64,000 nt of DNA from Coriobacteriaceae bacterium (lineage in GTDB: Bacteria; Actinomycetota; Coriobacteriia; Coriobacteriales; Coriobacteriaceae), in NCBI GenBank assembly GCA_025757745.1, contig CP107217.1:1984001-2048000 (forward strand), in the 5' to 3' direction. Position 1 is the first letter of the stretch; the number at the start of each line of letters is the position of its first letter. Shown here piece after piece: positions 1-8,412 of this stretch. The position numbers and the translations under genes were made by a program. The notes under the pieces were generated by a model that was not told the origin of the DNA, did not search any database, and was given only the letters and a program-made list of their open reading frames with translations.

Positions 1-164
1 GGCCTTCTGGGCCATGGCGACCACCCCTTCGACTCGAATTCTTGACGGCCTGAACAATCGTCAATATCGGTCGGAGGGGTGGCTTTGTAAAGCCGTTTGT
101 CTCCACCCGCGTAGCGGGTGGTTCAAAGCTGGCCGCTGCGCGGCCAGCAGACTAAAGTCTTGAA
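1..164 (-). mobile_element. Partial IS200/IS605-type element, upstream end only
   Basis: Bases 1-164 match 2233-2396 next to the complete IS200 copy, with a constant offset of 2232. The piece holds the first five codons of tnpA (ATG at 13-15 on the minus strand, running off the window) and the whole upstream end, including two hairpins (about 103-121 and 129-149). Identity stops exactly after position 164, where the T-tract of the neighbouring terminator begins. The rest of the element should lie left of the window. Confidence 0.85.
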
Positions 165-167
165 CAA

Positions 168-200
168 AAGGGCGGCCGAGAACGTGTCTCGGCCGCCCTT
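168..200 (-). terminator. Rho-independent terminator of the membrane protein gene
   Basis: A perfect 13-bp stem (168-180 with 188-200, 7-nt loop) is followed on the minus strand by TTTTGTT. It ends the gene at 235-1248. The partial IS200 end abuts the T-tract. Confidence 0.85.
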
Positions 201-234
201 CGGCGGTATTCCCCGGTATATACAGCTGTTTTAG

Positions 235-1248
235 CTACTCGGACTGCCCGCCCTTTTTGGCGTGCTTGGACGGAGCGCTCAGAAAGCGACCCGTCAGATA
301 GTTCGCCGGGCCGGAAATATCAATCCCCAGTAGCACGTGCCCCAGCCACAAAAACGCCGCGAGCACCAGCAATGGAATCACGCACGAGGTCACGATCATC
401 ACGATGACGCCTTCGATGAGATCGGTCACTTGCCGCACAATTTCATCGGTCATCTGCTTGGCGCCGCTGGTCACCGACGTGACGAGACCCGAGGCACCGT
501 CGGCAAGCTGCTCAAGCACGTTCTTGGACTCTGTGGACTCGGTCTTTTTCTTGCTTGTTTTGGAGCTATCGCTATCTGCCGCGCTCGCAGCGTCGGTCGC
601 CTTTTGCTCGGCCGCCTCGATGCTAACGCGATACGTTTCGTCGACCTTTTGCGACACCCATACGCTTGCAGGCACCAACGCCATGCCAATTATGGCGACC
701 ACCAGCACACGCGTTGCCACGCGGCGAATGACGCCGCTGGTGCTCCAGCGTCCGTGAATACCAAGCGACACTGCAAAGAGCACCAGCGCAAACGGAATCA
801 GGATGCCCAGGCCAACCGACCACAAAATAGTCAGCAGATATTTCTCAAGATAGAGCACGGCAAGCACGATACCCAAGTTTCCCGAAAGCTGCGCGAGCTG
901 CTCGGCAACTGGCGTTCCCGTATCGCCCGGCAGCGCAGTGATACCCGCAGATAGGGCGACGCACGAGGTCGTGAGCGCCAAAACATTGCCCTTCTTTTGA
1001 TCGATGACCTCGATGGTGGAGTCCCAGGTCTTGGTATCGGCAAAATGCGGACGAGCTACAAAGCCCGACAACAGCGCCAGTACCACGAGCGCAACGATAA
1101 AGCCAATCTGCAGTTTTTTGTTTGCGCACACGACATCGGACAGGCTGGGCTGCAGCTCGGTTACCGTCGTGTGCTCGGTTATCTGGACAGGACGCCCATG
1201 AGTCATCTCGTGCGCGTCTCCCTTTTGAATCAATCCGTTGCCCGGCAT
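235..1248 (-). CDS. Multi-pass membrane protein of unknown function
   Basis: The 337-residue product has a hydrophilic N-terminus of about 45 residues and hydrophobic segments near residues 47-66, 125-165 (probably two passes), 181-202 and 282-310. Between the last two is a polar Ser/Lys/Glu-rich stretch (about 203-280) that could form a coiled coil. I recognise no catalytic motif or family. The start is supported by GGAGG eight bases before the ATG. The gene stands alone and ends at a strong hairpin terminator. A role in the envelope is all that can be inferred. Confidence 0.75.
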   Translation of the reverse strand: MPGNGLIQKGDAHEMTHGRPVQITEHTTVTELQPSLSDVVCANKKLQIGFIVALVVLALLSGFVARPHFADTKTWDSTIEVIDQKKGNVLALTTSCVALSAGITALPGDTGTPVAEQLAQLSGNLGIVLAVLYLEKYLLTILWSVGLGILIPFALVLFAVSLGIHGRWSTSGVIRRVATRVLVVAIIGMALVPASVWVSQKVDETYRVSIEAAEQKATDAASAADSDSSKTSKKKTESTESKNVLEQLADGASGLVTSVTSGAKQMTDEIVRQVTDLIEGVIVMIVTSCVIPLLVLAAFLWLGHVLLGIDISGPANYLTGRFLSAPSKHAKKGGQSE

Positions 1249-1364
1249 TTGGATACCTCCTTATTCCGGCCTGTATTGCGGATGGAAGTATACCCACCCA
1301 GCGAAAAACCGAACGGGAGGGCATGCAGAAGCTCCATAACGCTGCTAGTCGAACAGTGCCCTTT

Positions 1365-1586
1365 CAAAACTATGCCGGTTTACTACGGTAAAACCGATAG
1401 GACCGACCACATTTGCTATTAGCAGAAAATGACAAGCTTTCTACCTGTGGCTTTGATAACGCCGTTCTATCCATAGTTGAAAGAATGCGATTCATCGTAG
1501 TAAACCGGCATAGTTTTGTAACCGACAGGCCGAGTCGGCACCGCAGCAAACCTAATAACCCGTTTTCTTCCATCCTCAAAGGATCA
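1365..1586. repeat. Palindromic intergenic repeat, copy A (222 bp)
   Basis: A perfect 23-bp inverted repeat (1365-1387 with 1496-1518) brackets a 154-bp unit, and recognisable similarity continues to GGATCA at 1581-1586. A second copy of the same overall length lies at 15302-15523. The interior keeps short conserved blocks such as CGACCAC and CTACCTG. It lies 5' of the membrane protein gene and could be a MITE or a structured RNA. No ORF is conserved in it. Confidence 0.75.
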
Positions 1587-1649
1587 AATGCATGGCAGGA
1601 GTGTCCCTAACTGCCGGCAGATAAGGAACGTCCCCAAGTGCCGGGTAAA

Positions 1650-2396
1650 TCAGAACCACCCTTAAAAAGGGTGGTTTGCTCTTAGGGTATAACCCACGGG
1701 CCCCGGGCTCGCGTCTAAAGGTGCGGGCCCGGACTTCGTCCAGGCCTAGTGCATCTTGACCCGTGGCGCGCCGGTCGAACCGGCGGGATCACCCCCTCTT
1801 GAAGGGGTCCTCGTACTCCTTCACGCTCAGCTTGTCCAGCGCGATGTCGTGGGACTCCTGCTCCCTGATGTACTTGGCGATCGTCGCCTCGTTCAGGCCG
1901 ACGGTGGACACGTAGTAGCCCTCCGCCCAGAACTTCCTGTTGCCGAACTTGTACTTGAGGTTGGCGTGCCTGTCGAATATCATCAGCGAGCTCTTCCCCT
2001 TCAGGTAGCCCATGACGCTCGCGACGCTGTACTTCGGCGGGATCGCCAGCAGCACGTGCACGTGGTCGGGCATCAGGTGCCCCTCGATTATCTCGATCCC
2101 CTTGTACTCGCACAGCTTCCTGAGGATCTCCCCTATGTCGCTCCTGATTTGGTTGTAGATCACTTTGCGCCTATACTTCGGCGTGAACACGATGTGGTAC
2201 TTGCACATCCACTTCGTGTGGGAAAGGCTGTAGGCCTTCTGGGCCATGGCGACCACCCCTTCGACTCGAATTCTTGACGGCCTGAACAATCGTCAATATC
2301 GGTCGGAGGGGTGGCTTTGTAAAGCCGTTTGTCTCCACCCGCGTAGCGGGTGGTTCAAAGCTGGCCGCTGCGCGGCCAGCAGACTAAAGTCTTGAA
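1650..2396 (-). mobile_element. IS200/IS605-type insertion sequence, complete copy
   Basis: This short element carries only tnpA (1789-2247). Its upstream end (2248-2396) is duplicated at 1-164, which fixes the boundary at 2396. That end holds hairpins at about 2335-2353 and 2361-2381. The other boundary is less sure: a 10-bp-stem hairpin at 1654-1676 probably belongs to it, so the start near 1650 is approximate. As usual for the group there are no long terminal inverted repeats. Confidence 0.75.
1789..2247 (-). CDS. tnpA: IS200/IS605-family transposase TnpA (HUH Y1 type)
   Basis: The 152-residue protein is a single-domain Y1 HUH transposase, which cuts and rejoins single-stranded DNA. It shows the typical YHIVFTPKYRRKV start, the metal-binding HVHVLL motif and the late tyrosine in AKYIREQE. 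Length matches the family. The open frame extends 14 codons further upstream, but the ATG at 2247 follows an AGGGG Shine-Dalgarno. That site (2253-2265 region) can pair with 2302-2314 (12 of 13 positions), which should hide it in read-through mRNA, a control known for IS200. Confidence 0.92.
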   Translation of the reverse strand: MAQKAYSLSHTKWMCKYHIVFTPKYRRKVIYNQIRSDIGEILRKLCEYKGIEIIEGHLMPDHVHVLLAIPPKYSVASVMGYLKGKSSLMIFDRHANLKYKFGNRKFWAEGYYVSTVGLNEATIAKYIREQESHDIALDKLSVKEYEDPFKRG

Positions 2397-2399
2397 AAG

Positions 2400-2436
2400 A
2401 AAAAGCCCTGTCGCGAGTTTGCGGCAGAGCTTTTGG
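2400..2436 (-). terminator. Terminator of the lactose EIIA gene
   Basis: Read on the minus strand, an imperfect stem (AAAGCTCTG with CAGGGCTTT) is followed by TTTTCTTTT. It sits between the EIIA stop and the IS200 end. Confidence 0.7.
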
Positions 2437-2461
2437 AAGGGGACTTGGTTGTGCGGGCTCG

Positions 2462-2800
2462 TTAGGCGAGCTTGGCCTCGAGCTCGGCGATGCGCTTGTA
2501 GGCATCGATGGTAAAGCGGGTCTGCTTCTCCAGAATCATAGTGGTCATGAGAGTGTCCTGAGCGTGAGCCATGATGAAGGTCATCTCCATCTCGCCGCCG
2601 CCGGCCTCCTGCGAAAGCAGCTTGGTCTGCGTGTCGTGGGCACCGATGAGCGCATCGCTGGCATCCTTGTGCAGCTGCTCGGCCTTCTCAAAATCACCCT
2701 CGCGAGCAGCATCGAGCGCTGCAAGCAGATCGGTCTGGGCGTCACCTGCGTATGCGACAATCTCGAATCCAACCATCGAGATTTCTTCTTTGGTTGCCAT
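2462..2800 (-). CDS. lacF: PTS lactose/cellobiose-family EIIA component
   Basis: The 112-residue cytoplasmic protein takes phosphate from HPr and passes it to the EIIB domain of a lactose/cellobiose-class permease. It has the all-helical EIIA(Lac) pattern, with the phosphorylated histidine in the IMAHAQDTLMT segment near residue 78. Length is typical. AAAGGAA precedes the ATG. It is transcribed alone, opposite to the two EIICB-GH1 operons nearby, neither of which encodes an EIIA, so it may serve both. Exact sugar specificity is inferred from the neighbours. Confidence 0.9.
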   Translation of the reverse strand: MATKEEISMVGFEIVAYAGDAQTDLLAALDAAREGDFEKAEQLHKDASDALIGAHDTQTKLLSQEAGGGEMEMTFIMAHAQDTLMTTMILEKQTRFTIDAYKRIAELEAKLA

Positions 2801-3014
2801 ATTGCGTTCCTTTCACATATGAACCAACGGAGAGCATCGCGTCCGGGCATACGCGCTGCGCTGTGTATGACAGAAACAATAACATTCAAACAAAAAGGAA
2901 CAATGCAAACCGTTATTTCGAGCCGTGAACGGTCTTTTTTCGCCCGTGAACGGTTTCCAAACCATTTCGAACAATATCAAACATGATTAGCGTAAACCCA
3001 AACAGGACCGCACC

Positions 3015-4019
3015 CTAACGCAAATCGCGCACCGTATCGCCCTCTACGAGCACGCCGGGGATCAGCATGTGCTCCACGCCAGACGCAACCTCCTCGGCAC
3101 CGGCGATCTTATCGACTGCCCACATGCCGACACGTTTGTTGTCAAAGCGCACGGTGGCCAGGCGACGATCGGGCACGATGTCACCCAGACTGTCATCTAC
3201 ACCCACCACGCTCACATCCTCGGGCACGTGCTTTCCGCGCGACTCGAGTCCGCGAATGCAGCCGTAGGCCATGGCGTCGTTGGAAGCATAAATGGCCGTA
3301 CAGGTCGGATCGTCCGCCAGAGCCTGACCGGCAGCATACCCGCTCTGTGCCGTCCAATCGCCACGAACGAGTCGCGGTGGCTCAATGCCATGCGCGCGCA
3401 ATGTCTCGCGCCACCCCTCCTCGCGCTGCATGCCCGAAAGCGAGCGCTCGGGACACGAGATAAAGTGCACGGTCTTGTGTCCCTGCCCCAGCAAGTACTC
3501 GACAACCTGGCGTGAGCAATCGAGCTGATCGTTATCGACCGTCGAGCACAGTGGGTGCTCCAGCATGGTAACGAGCACCGTCTGCATACCGGGCAGCGGC
3601 TCAAAGGTGCCAAAGTCCGCCGGCATGCGGTTCATGATCACAACCATGCCGTCTACCGGCAGCGCGCTCATGCGCGACGATGCGCTCTCGAGGGTATACG
3701 GATGCCCGTCTACTTTAGTGAGGGTGATGGCATAGCCATGTTTGTCGGCCGCGGCGGCAAAGCCCTCCATACGGTCGAGGTTGCCAGTACCGGTAATGTT
3801 GAACATGGCGACGCCGACGGTCTTAAACTTGCCACGGCGCAGCGATCGACCGGCAAAATTGGGGCGATACCCCAGCTCGCGCATGGCGGCACGCACCCGC
3901 TCCTTGGTCTCGGGGCGCACGCTGGGCGAATCGTGCACGGTGCGCGAGACCGTCTGCTCCGAGACGCCCGCGAGGCGCGCTACGTCTTTGACGGATACCG
4001 ATTTTTTAACAGCGGCCAT
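3015..4019 (-). CDS. LacI-family transcriptional regulator (module 1)
   Basis: The 334-residue protein has an N-terminal LacI helix-turn-helix (VKDVARLAGVSEQTVSRT, about residues 8-25) and a periplasmic-binding-protein-like effector domain. The frame opens 13 codons earlier, but the ATG at 4019 places the HTH at the usual distance. It is divergent from the EIICB-GH1 operon at 4376, and two LacI-type operators lie between them. It ends in VRDLR like the paralogue at 8413-9414, suggesting module duplication. It probably represses the operon until a sugar phosphate binds. Confidence 0.9.
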   Translation of the reverse strand: MAAVKKSVSVKDVARLAGVSEQTVSRTVHDSPSVRPETKERVRAAMRELGYRPNFAGRSLRRGKFKTVGVAMFNITGTGNLDRMEGFAAAADKHGYAITLTKVDGHPYTLESASSRMSALPVDGMVVIMNRMPADFGTFEPLPGMQTVLVTMLEHPLCSTVDNDQLDCSRQVVEYLLGQGHKTVHFISCPERSLSGMQREEGWRETLRAHGIEPPRLVRGDWTAQSGYAAGQALADDPTCTAIYASNDAMAYGCIRGLESRGKHVPEDVSVVGVDDSLGDIVPDRRLATVRFDNKRVGMWAVDKIAGAEEVASGVEHMLIPGVLVEGDTVRDLR

Positions 4020-4176
4020 AGGTCGATCTTTCCGTGTCAACGATGCCATTGACGGCATCCTGCGCAGTCATATTAAACGCCTTCAAGTATATCCAACGCC
4101 GCCCCTGCAATACGCTCACCACCCAAAACCTACCGTTCACCGACATTTCTGCTTCCCCGAACGGCTTTTGTCGCCC

Positions 4177-4315
4177 AAATGTTAACGTTGCCATTGTGCA
4201 AACACAGAGCCACCGGGCGGCTCAAACGTTTACGCGCAAGGAATCGACGGTTCGCAGACACAGGAACCACCGGTTCGCGTCTTTTTTGTGTCCCAAAATG
4301 GCAACGTCAACATTT
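4177..4315. promoter_or_regulatory. Two LacI-type operators upstream of EIICB 1
   Basis: The sites are AAATGTTAACGTTGCCATTG (4177-4196) and AAATGGCAACGTCAACATTT (4296-4315), 119 bp apart. Both follow the pattern AAATGnnAACGTnnnCATTT, which is also seen before the second EIICB (9576-9595). The paired spacing would suit DNA looping. The remainder of the 4020-4375 gap holds no gene. Confidence 0.75.
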
Positions 4316-4375
4316 TGGCAAGCAAACGTCAAAAGCTACCATCGTTGCTAACCCACCGACTCTTAGGAGCTTTGC

Positions 4376-5158
4376 ATGGAGCAACTCATCGCCACTATCG
4401 AAAAGGGCCAGCCCTTTTTCAACGCGATCGCCCGCAACAAGTACCTCAAGGCGATCCGCGACGGTTTTATCTCCGTCATCCCCATCATCATCTTCTCGTC
4501 CATCTTCTGCCTCGTAGCCTCGGTCCCCAACATCTGGGGTTTCTACTGGCCCAATGACATCAACAACGCCTTGTGGAAGTGCTACAACTACTCCATGGGC
4601 ATCCTGGCCATCGCCTGCGCCGCCACCACGGCCAAGCACTTCGCCGACGCCCAGAACCGCGATCTGCCCAAGAATAACCAGATCAACTTTATCTCGTGCA
4701 TGTGCGCGGCCATCATCGGCTTCCTGCTCCTTTCGAGCGACACGATCGCCACGGACGCCGCCAGCGGCTTCAACACCACCTACCTTGGTTCCAAGGGCCT
4801 GCTGACCGCCTTCATCGCTGCGTTTGTGACCGGCATCATCTACAAGTTCTTCATTAAGCGCAACATCACCGTCAAGATGCCCGAGCAGGTTCCGCCCAAC
4901 ATCTCGCAGACCTTTAAGGACATCATCCCCTTCTCCGTCTGCATCACCGTCTTTTGGGTCTTTGACATCGTCTTCCGCGCTGCCTTTGGCTTCTGCTTTG
5001 CCCAGGGCGTCATCCAGGTGTTCCAGCCCCTGTTCACCGCTGCCGACGGCTACATCGGCCTTGCTGTGATCTACGGCGCCATGAGCCTCTTCTGGTTCGT
5101 GGGCGTCCACGGCCAAGCACTTCGCCGACGCCCAGAACCGCGATCTGCCCAAGAATAA
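4376..5158 (+). CDS. Lactose-family PTS EIIC, N-terminal fragment (frameshifted)
   Basis: This is the 5' part of a lactose-class EIICB permease gene broken by a 481-bp tandem duplication. Residues 1 to about 244 form normal multi-pass EIIC sequence, ending in the conserved FWFVGVHG. The frame then enters the second repeat copy one base out, adds about 16 unrelated residues and stops at 5158. Removing one repeat unit restores a single 591-residue frame, close to the 592 residues of the paralogue at 9699-11477. The fragment lacks the rest of EIIC and all of EIIB, so it should not transport alone. Confidence 0.85.
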   Translation: MEQLIATIEKGQPFFNAIARNKYLKAIRDGFISVIPIIIFSSIFCLVASVPNIWGFYWPNDINNALWKCYNYSMGILAIACAATTAKHFADAQNRDLPKNNQINFISCMCAAIIGFLLLSSDTIATDAASGFNTTYLGSKGLLTAFIAAFVTGIIYKFFIKRNITVKMPEQVPPNISQTFKDIIPFSVCITVFWVFDIVFRAAFGFCFAQGVIQVFQPLFTAADGYIGLAVIYGAMSLFWFVGVHGQALRRRPEPRSAQE

Positions 5159-5595
5159 CCAGATCAACTTTATCTCGTGCATGTGCGCGGCCATCATCGG
5201 CTTCCTGCTCCTTTCGAGCGACACGATCGCCACGGACGCCGCCAGCGGCTTCAACACCACCTACCTTGGTTCCAAGGGCCTGCTGACCGCCTTCATCGCT
5301 GCGTTTGTGACCGGCATCATCTACAAGTTCTTCATTAAGCGCAACATCACCGTCAAGATGCCCGAGCAGGTTCCGCCCAACATCTCGCAGACCTTTAAGG
5401 ACATCATCCCCTTCTCCGTCTGCATCACCGTCTTTTGGGTCTTTGACATCGTCTTCCGCGCTGCCTTTGGCTTCTGCTTTGCCCAGGGCGTCATCCAGGT
5501 GTTCCAGCCCCTGTTCACCGCTGCCGACGGCTACATCGGCCTTGCTGTGATCTACGGCGCCATGAGCCTCTTCTGGTTCGTGGGCGTCCACGGCC
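4626..5595 (+). repeat. 481-bp direct tandem duplication inside the EIICB gene
   Basis: Bases from 4626 are repeated from 5107 with a period of 481. The 8-mer CCACGGCC occurs at 4626-4633, 5107-5114 and 5588-5595, marking the junctions as microhomology. As 481 is not a multiple of three, the duplication shifts the frame. I saw no differences between the copies, so it is recent or an assembly error. Confidence 0.92.
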
Positions 5596-6632
5596 CCTCG
5601 ATCGTCGAGCCCGCCATCGCCGCCGCCCTCGTTGCCAACATGACCGACAACCTGGCTGCGTTCCAGGCCGGCCAGCACGCTTCCGCTGTCCTGACCCAGG
5701 GTGCCCAGTACTTCGTCGTCTGCATGGGCGGCACCGGCGCCACGCTTGTCCTGGTCTTTATGTTCTGCTTCCTGGCCAAGTCCCAGGAGATGCGCGCCGT
5801 CGGTAAGGCCGCCATCGTTCCCGTGTGCTTTGCCGTTAACGAGCCGCTGCTGTTCGCCGCGCCCATCGTGCTCAACCCCGTCTTCTTTGTCCCGTTTGTC
5901 TTTGCCCCGATCGCCAACATCTGGATCCTCAAGATCTTTATCGACTTCTTGGGCATGAACGGCTTTATGTACACCCTGCCCTGGACCGTCCCCGGCCCCA
6001 TCGGCACCATCATGGGCCTGGGCTTCCAGCCGCTCGCCTTTGTGATGCTCGCCCTTATCCTGGTCGTCGACTTTGCCCTGTACTACCCGTTCTTCCGTGC
6101 CTATGACGCCCAGAAGTGCACCGAGGAGGCCGAGATCTCCCAGGAGGAGCTCGCCGCCAAGAACGCTGAGAAGGCCGCCAAGCTCAACGACGCCTTCCAG
6201 GGCAAGGCTGACGCCAAGAGCGTTGCCGCCGGCGCTGCTGCCGAGGCCGTGAAGGCCGATGCCCCCGCCGCTTCCGCGGCGCCCGCCACCGAGGCAACGA
6301 CCGCCAGCGACCTCAACGGCAAGCGCGTACTCGTGCTCTGCCAGGGTGGCGGAACCTCGGGCCTGCTCGCCAACGCGCTGGCCAAGGCCGCCAAGGAGCG
6401 CGGCATTGATCTTGAGACCGCTGCCGAGGCCTATGGCAACCACGTGGACATGCTCCCCGACTTCGATCTGGTCGTCCTGGCCCCGCAGGCCGCAAGCTAC
6501 CTGGCCGACCTGCAGAAGGACTGCGAGCGCGTGGGCAACAAGTGCGTCGCCTGCCGTGGCAAGCAGTACATCGAGCTCTCCCAGAACGGCGATAAGTCTC
6601 TCGCCTTCGTCTCCGAGCAGCTTTCGAAGTAA
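5181..6632 (+). CDS. Lactose-family PTS EIICB, C-terminal part after duplication
   Basis: This frame reads from inside the second repeat copy through the rest of EIIC (VHGPSIVEPAI, EPLLFAAPIVLNP), an Ala/Glu-rich linker and a C-terminal EIIB domain with the phosphocysteine motif VLVLCQGGGTSG. The 483-residue frame lacks about the first 100 residues of an intact permease. The ATG at 5181 has no visible Shine-Dalgarno, so expression depends on re-initiation or on loss of one repeat. With one unit removed it joins the 4376 start. The GH1 gene follows after a hairpin. Confidence 0.85.
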   Translation: MCAAIIGFLLLSSDTIATDAASGFNTTYLGSKGLLTAFIAAFVTGIIYKFFIKRNITVKMPEQVPPNISQTFKDIIPFSVCITVFWVFDIVFRAAFGFCFAQGVIQVFQPLFTAADGYIGLAVIYGAMSLFWFVGVHGPSIVEPAIAAALVANMTDNLAAFQAGQHASAVLTQGAQYFVVCMGGTGATLVLVFMFCFLAKSQEMRAVGKAAIVPVCFAVNEPLLFAAPIVLNPVFFVPFVFAPIANIWILKIFIDFLGMNGFMYTLPWTVPGPIGTIMGLGFQPLAFVMLALILVVDFALYYPFFRAYDAQKCTEEAEISQEELAAKNAEKAAKLNDAFQGKADAKSVAAGAAAEAVKADAPAASAAPATEATTASDLNGKRVLVLCQGGGTSGLLANALAKAAKERGIDLETAAEAYGNHVDMLPDFDLVVLAPQAASYLADLQKDCERVGNKCVACRGKQYIELSQNGDKSLAFVSEQLSK

Positions 6633-6641
6633 GTAACGCCC

Positions 6642-6675
6642 AGGGCCAGCCGACCATCCAAGACCGGCTGGCCCT
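6642..6675 (+). terminator. Hairpin between EIICB 1 and GH1 gene 1
   Basis: A perfect 11-bp stem (6642-6652 with 6665-6675) follows the EIICB stop, with only a weak T-run. It may limit read-through or stabilise the upstream mRNA. The second module has a similar hairpin at 11492-11518. Confidence 0.55.
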
Positions 6676-6698
6676 TCGATTTAGACGATTGGATCATC

Positions 6699-8138
6699 AT
6701 GTCCGTTAACCCTGCTAGCGTCACTAACCCGCCTGCGCAGTTTCCCGAGGACTTTGTCTTTGGCGGCGCCACTGCTGCCTACCAGGTAGAGGGCGAGACC
6801 CGCACTCACGGTAAGGGCAAGGTTGCCTGGGACGACTTCTTGGAGGCCCAGGGCCGTTTCTCCCCCGATCCCGCTTCGGACTTCTACAACCAGTACCCCG
6901 TCGATCTGGAGCTGTGCGAGGAGTTTGGCATCAACGGCATTCGCCTCTCCATCGCCTGGAGCCGCATCTTCCCCAACGGTATCGGTGAGATTAACCCCGA
7001 GGGTGTCCAGTTCTATCACGATCTCTTCGCCGAATGCCACAAGCACCACGTTGAGCCGTTTGTCACGCTGCATCACTTCGATACGCCGCTTCCCCTCTTT
7101 GAGAAGGGCGACTTCCTCAACCGCGAGACCATCGACGCCTTTGTGGACTTTGCCACCTTCTGCTTTAAGGAGTACGCCGACCAGGTGACCTACTGGTTCA
7201 CCTTTAACGAGATCTGGGCGAACGCCTCCAACACCTACATCGAGGGCACCTTCCCCGGTGGCGTCAAGGCGCATCTTGCCGAGGCCTTCCAGTGCGAGCA
7301 CAACATGATGCTCGCCCACGCCAAGGCCGTACTGGCCTTCCACAACGGCGGCTTTAAGGGCAAGATCGGCGTCATCCAGTCGTTGGAGTTTAAGTATCCG
7401 CTCAACGAGAACGACCCCGCCGACATCAAAGCCGCCAATAACGAGCACGTGCTGCAGAACCAGTTCTTGCTCGACGCCACCTTCCGCGGCGACTATGCTC
7501 CCGACACCCTCGAGTGCGCCAACCGCCTGGCTGCCGTCTCGGGCGGCACCATCGAGATCCCGGACGAGGATCTGAAAATCATGCGCGAGGCCGCGCTCTA
7601 CAACGACTACTTGGGCGTTAACAACTACCAGTGTCGCTTCCTCAAGGCTTACGATGGCGAGAACGACCTGCACCACAACGGTACGGGCGAGAAGGGCACC
7701 GGCCGCTGGCGCGTTAAGGGTATTGGCGAGCACGTGAACAAGCCCGGCATCCCCACCACCGACTGGGACTGGATCATCTATCCCGAGGGCCTGTTCGACC
7801 TGCTCGTCTACATTAAGCAGCGCTACCCCAACTACAAGCAGATTTTCATCACCGAGAACGGCATGGGCTACAAGGACCCCTGCAAGGACGGTTTTGTGGA
7901 CGACCAGCCGCGCATCGACTACATCGAGCAGCACCTGCGCTGGCTGCTCAAGGCCATGGAGGTGGGTGTCAACGTGGGCGGTTACTTCCTGTGGAGCCTG
8001 CAGGATCAGTTCTCCTGGACCAATGGCTACAACAAGCGTTATGGCTTCTTCTACGTTGACTTTGAAACCCAGAAGCGCACGCCCAAGGCAAGCGCCTACT
8101 GGTATAAGCACGTAGCGCAGACCCGTCGTCTGGACTAG
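6699..8138 (+). CDS. lacG: 6-phospho-beta-galactosidase (GH1), module 1
   Basis: The 479-residue cytoplasmic GH1 hydrolase cleaves the phosphorylated disaccharide delivered by the PTS. The acid/base glutamate is in FTFNEIW and the nucleophile in ITENGMG. The phosphate-recognition stretch SWTNGYNKRYG matches LacG (Ser, Lys and Tyr at the usual spacing), and the HHFDTP motif also favours LacG over phospho-beta-glucosidases. The start is the ATG after GGATC. The gene is close to full family length and very similar to the paralogue at 11553-12974. Its own permease gene just upstream is frameshifted. Confidence 0.93.
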   Translation: MSVNPASVTNPPAQFPEDFVFGGATAAYQVEGETRTHGKGKVAWDDFLEAQGRFSPDPASDFYNQYPVDLELCEEFGINGIRLSIAWSRIFPNGIGEINPEGVQFYHDLFAECHKHHVEPFVTLHHFDTPLPLFEKGDFLNRETIDAFVDFATFCFKEYADQVTYWFTFNEIWANASNTYIEGTFPGGVKAHLAEAFQCEHNMMLAHAKAVLAFHNGGFKGKIGVIQSLEFKYPLNENDPADIKAANNEHVLQNQFLLDATFRGDYAPDTLECANRLAAVSGGTIEIPDEDLKIMREAALYNDYLGVNNYQCRFLKAYDGENDLHHNGTGEKGTGRWRVKGIGEHVNKPGIPTTDWDWIIYPEGLFDLLVYIKQRYPNYKQIFITENGMGYKDPCKDGFVDDQPRIDYIEQHLRWLLKAMEVGVNVGGYFLWSLQDQFSWTNGYNKRYGFFYVDFETQKRTPKASAYWYKHVAQTRRLD

Positions 8139-8192
8139 CGGCTTGCGACCAGCGGAATTGCCCCGCTCACATAACCTGTCCCCATTTCTCAG

Positions 8193-8236
8193 CCGGGGGC
8201 GGCACGTCACACGACGCGCCGCCCCCGGCCTTTTTT
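8193..8236 (+). terminator. Terminator of operon 1
   Basis: A perfect 11-bp GC stem (8193-8203 with 8218-8228) is followed by CCTTTTTT on the plus strand, 55 bases after the GH1 stop. Confidence 0.85.
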
Positions 8237-8255
8237 GGGCAGACCGTACCGCACG

Positions 8256-8395
8256 TTTGTCTCAATCTGTAACATCTAGCTGAGTTTTTCGCTCCAAGCT
8301 GTTACAGATCGAGACAAACAGAACGCCCGAGCAGAGATATCTCAATCTGTAACATCTAGCTGAGATTTTCGGCCCTACCTGTTACAGGTTGAGAT
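8256..8395. repeat. Two copies of a palindromic extragenic repeat
   Basis: Copy 1 (8256-8318) has arms 8256-8274 and 8300-8318, matching at 18 of 19 positions. Copy 2 (8339-8395) has arms 8339-8354 and 8380-8395, matching at 15 of 16. Shared core: TCTCAATCTGTAACATCTAG, then a TTTTCG-containing loop. A third copy is at 13065-13127. All lie between convergent genes just after a terminator. Confidence 0.85.
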
Positions 8396-8412
8396 GAACG
8401 AGCCGAGCACGC

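Noticed and set aside
4376..6632. Programmed frameshift in the EIICB gene
   Set aside because: The frame change comes from an exact 481-bp duplication, not from a slippery site.
6681..8210. 509-residue antisense frame over lacG 1
   Set aside because: Shadow of the GH1 gene; no independent start signal or recognisable domain.
8256..8395. CRISPR-like repeated units
   Set aside because: Only two adjacent palindromic copies, with no regular spacers and no cas genes; the third copy is 4.7 kb away.
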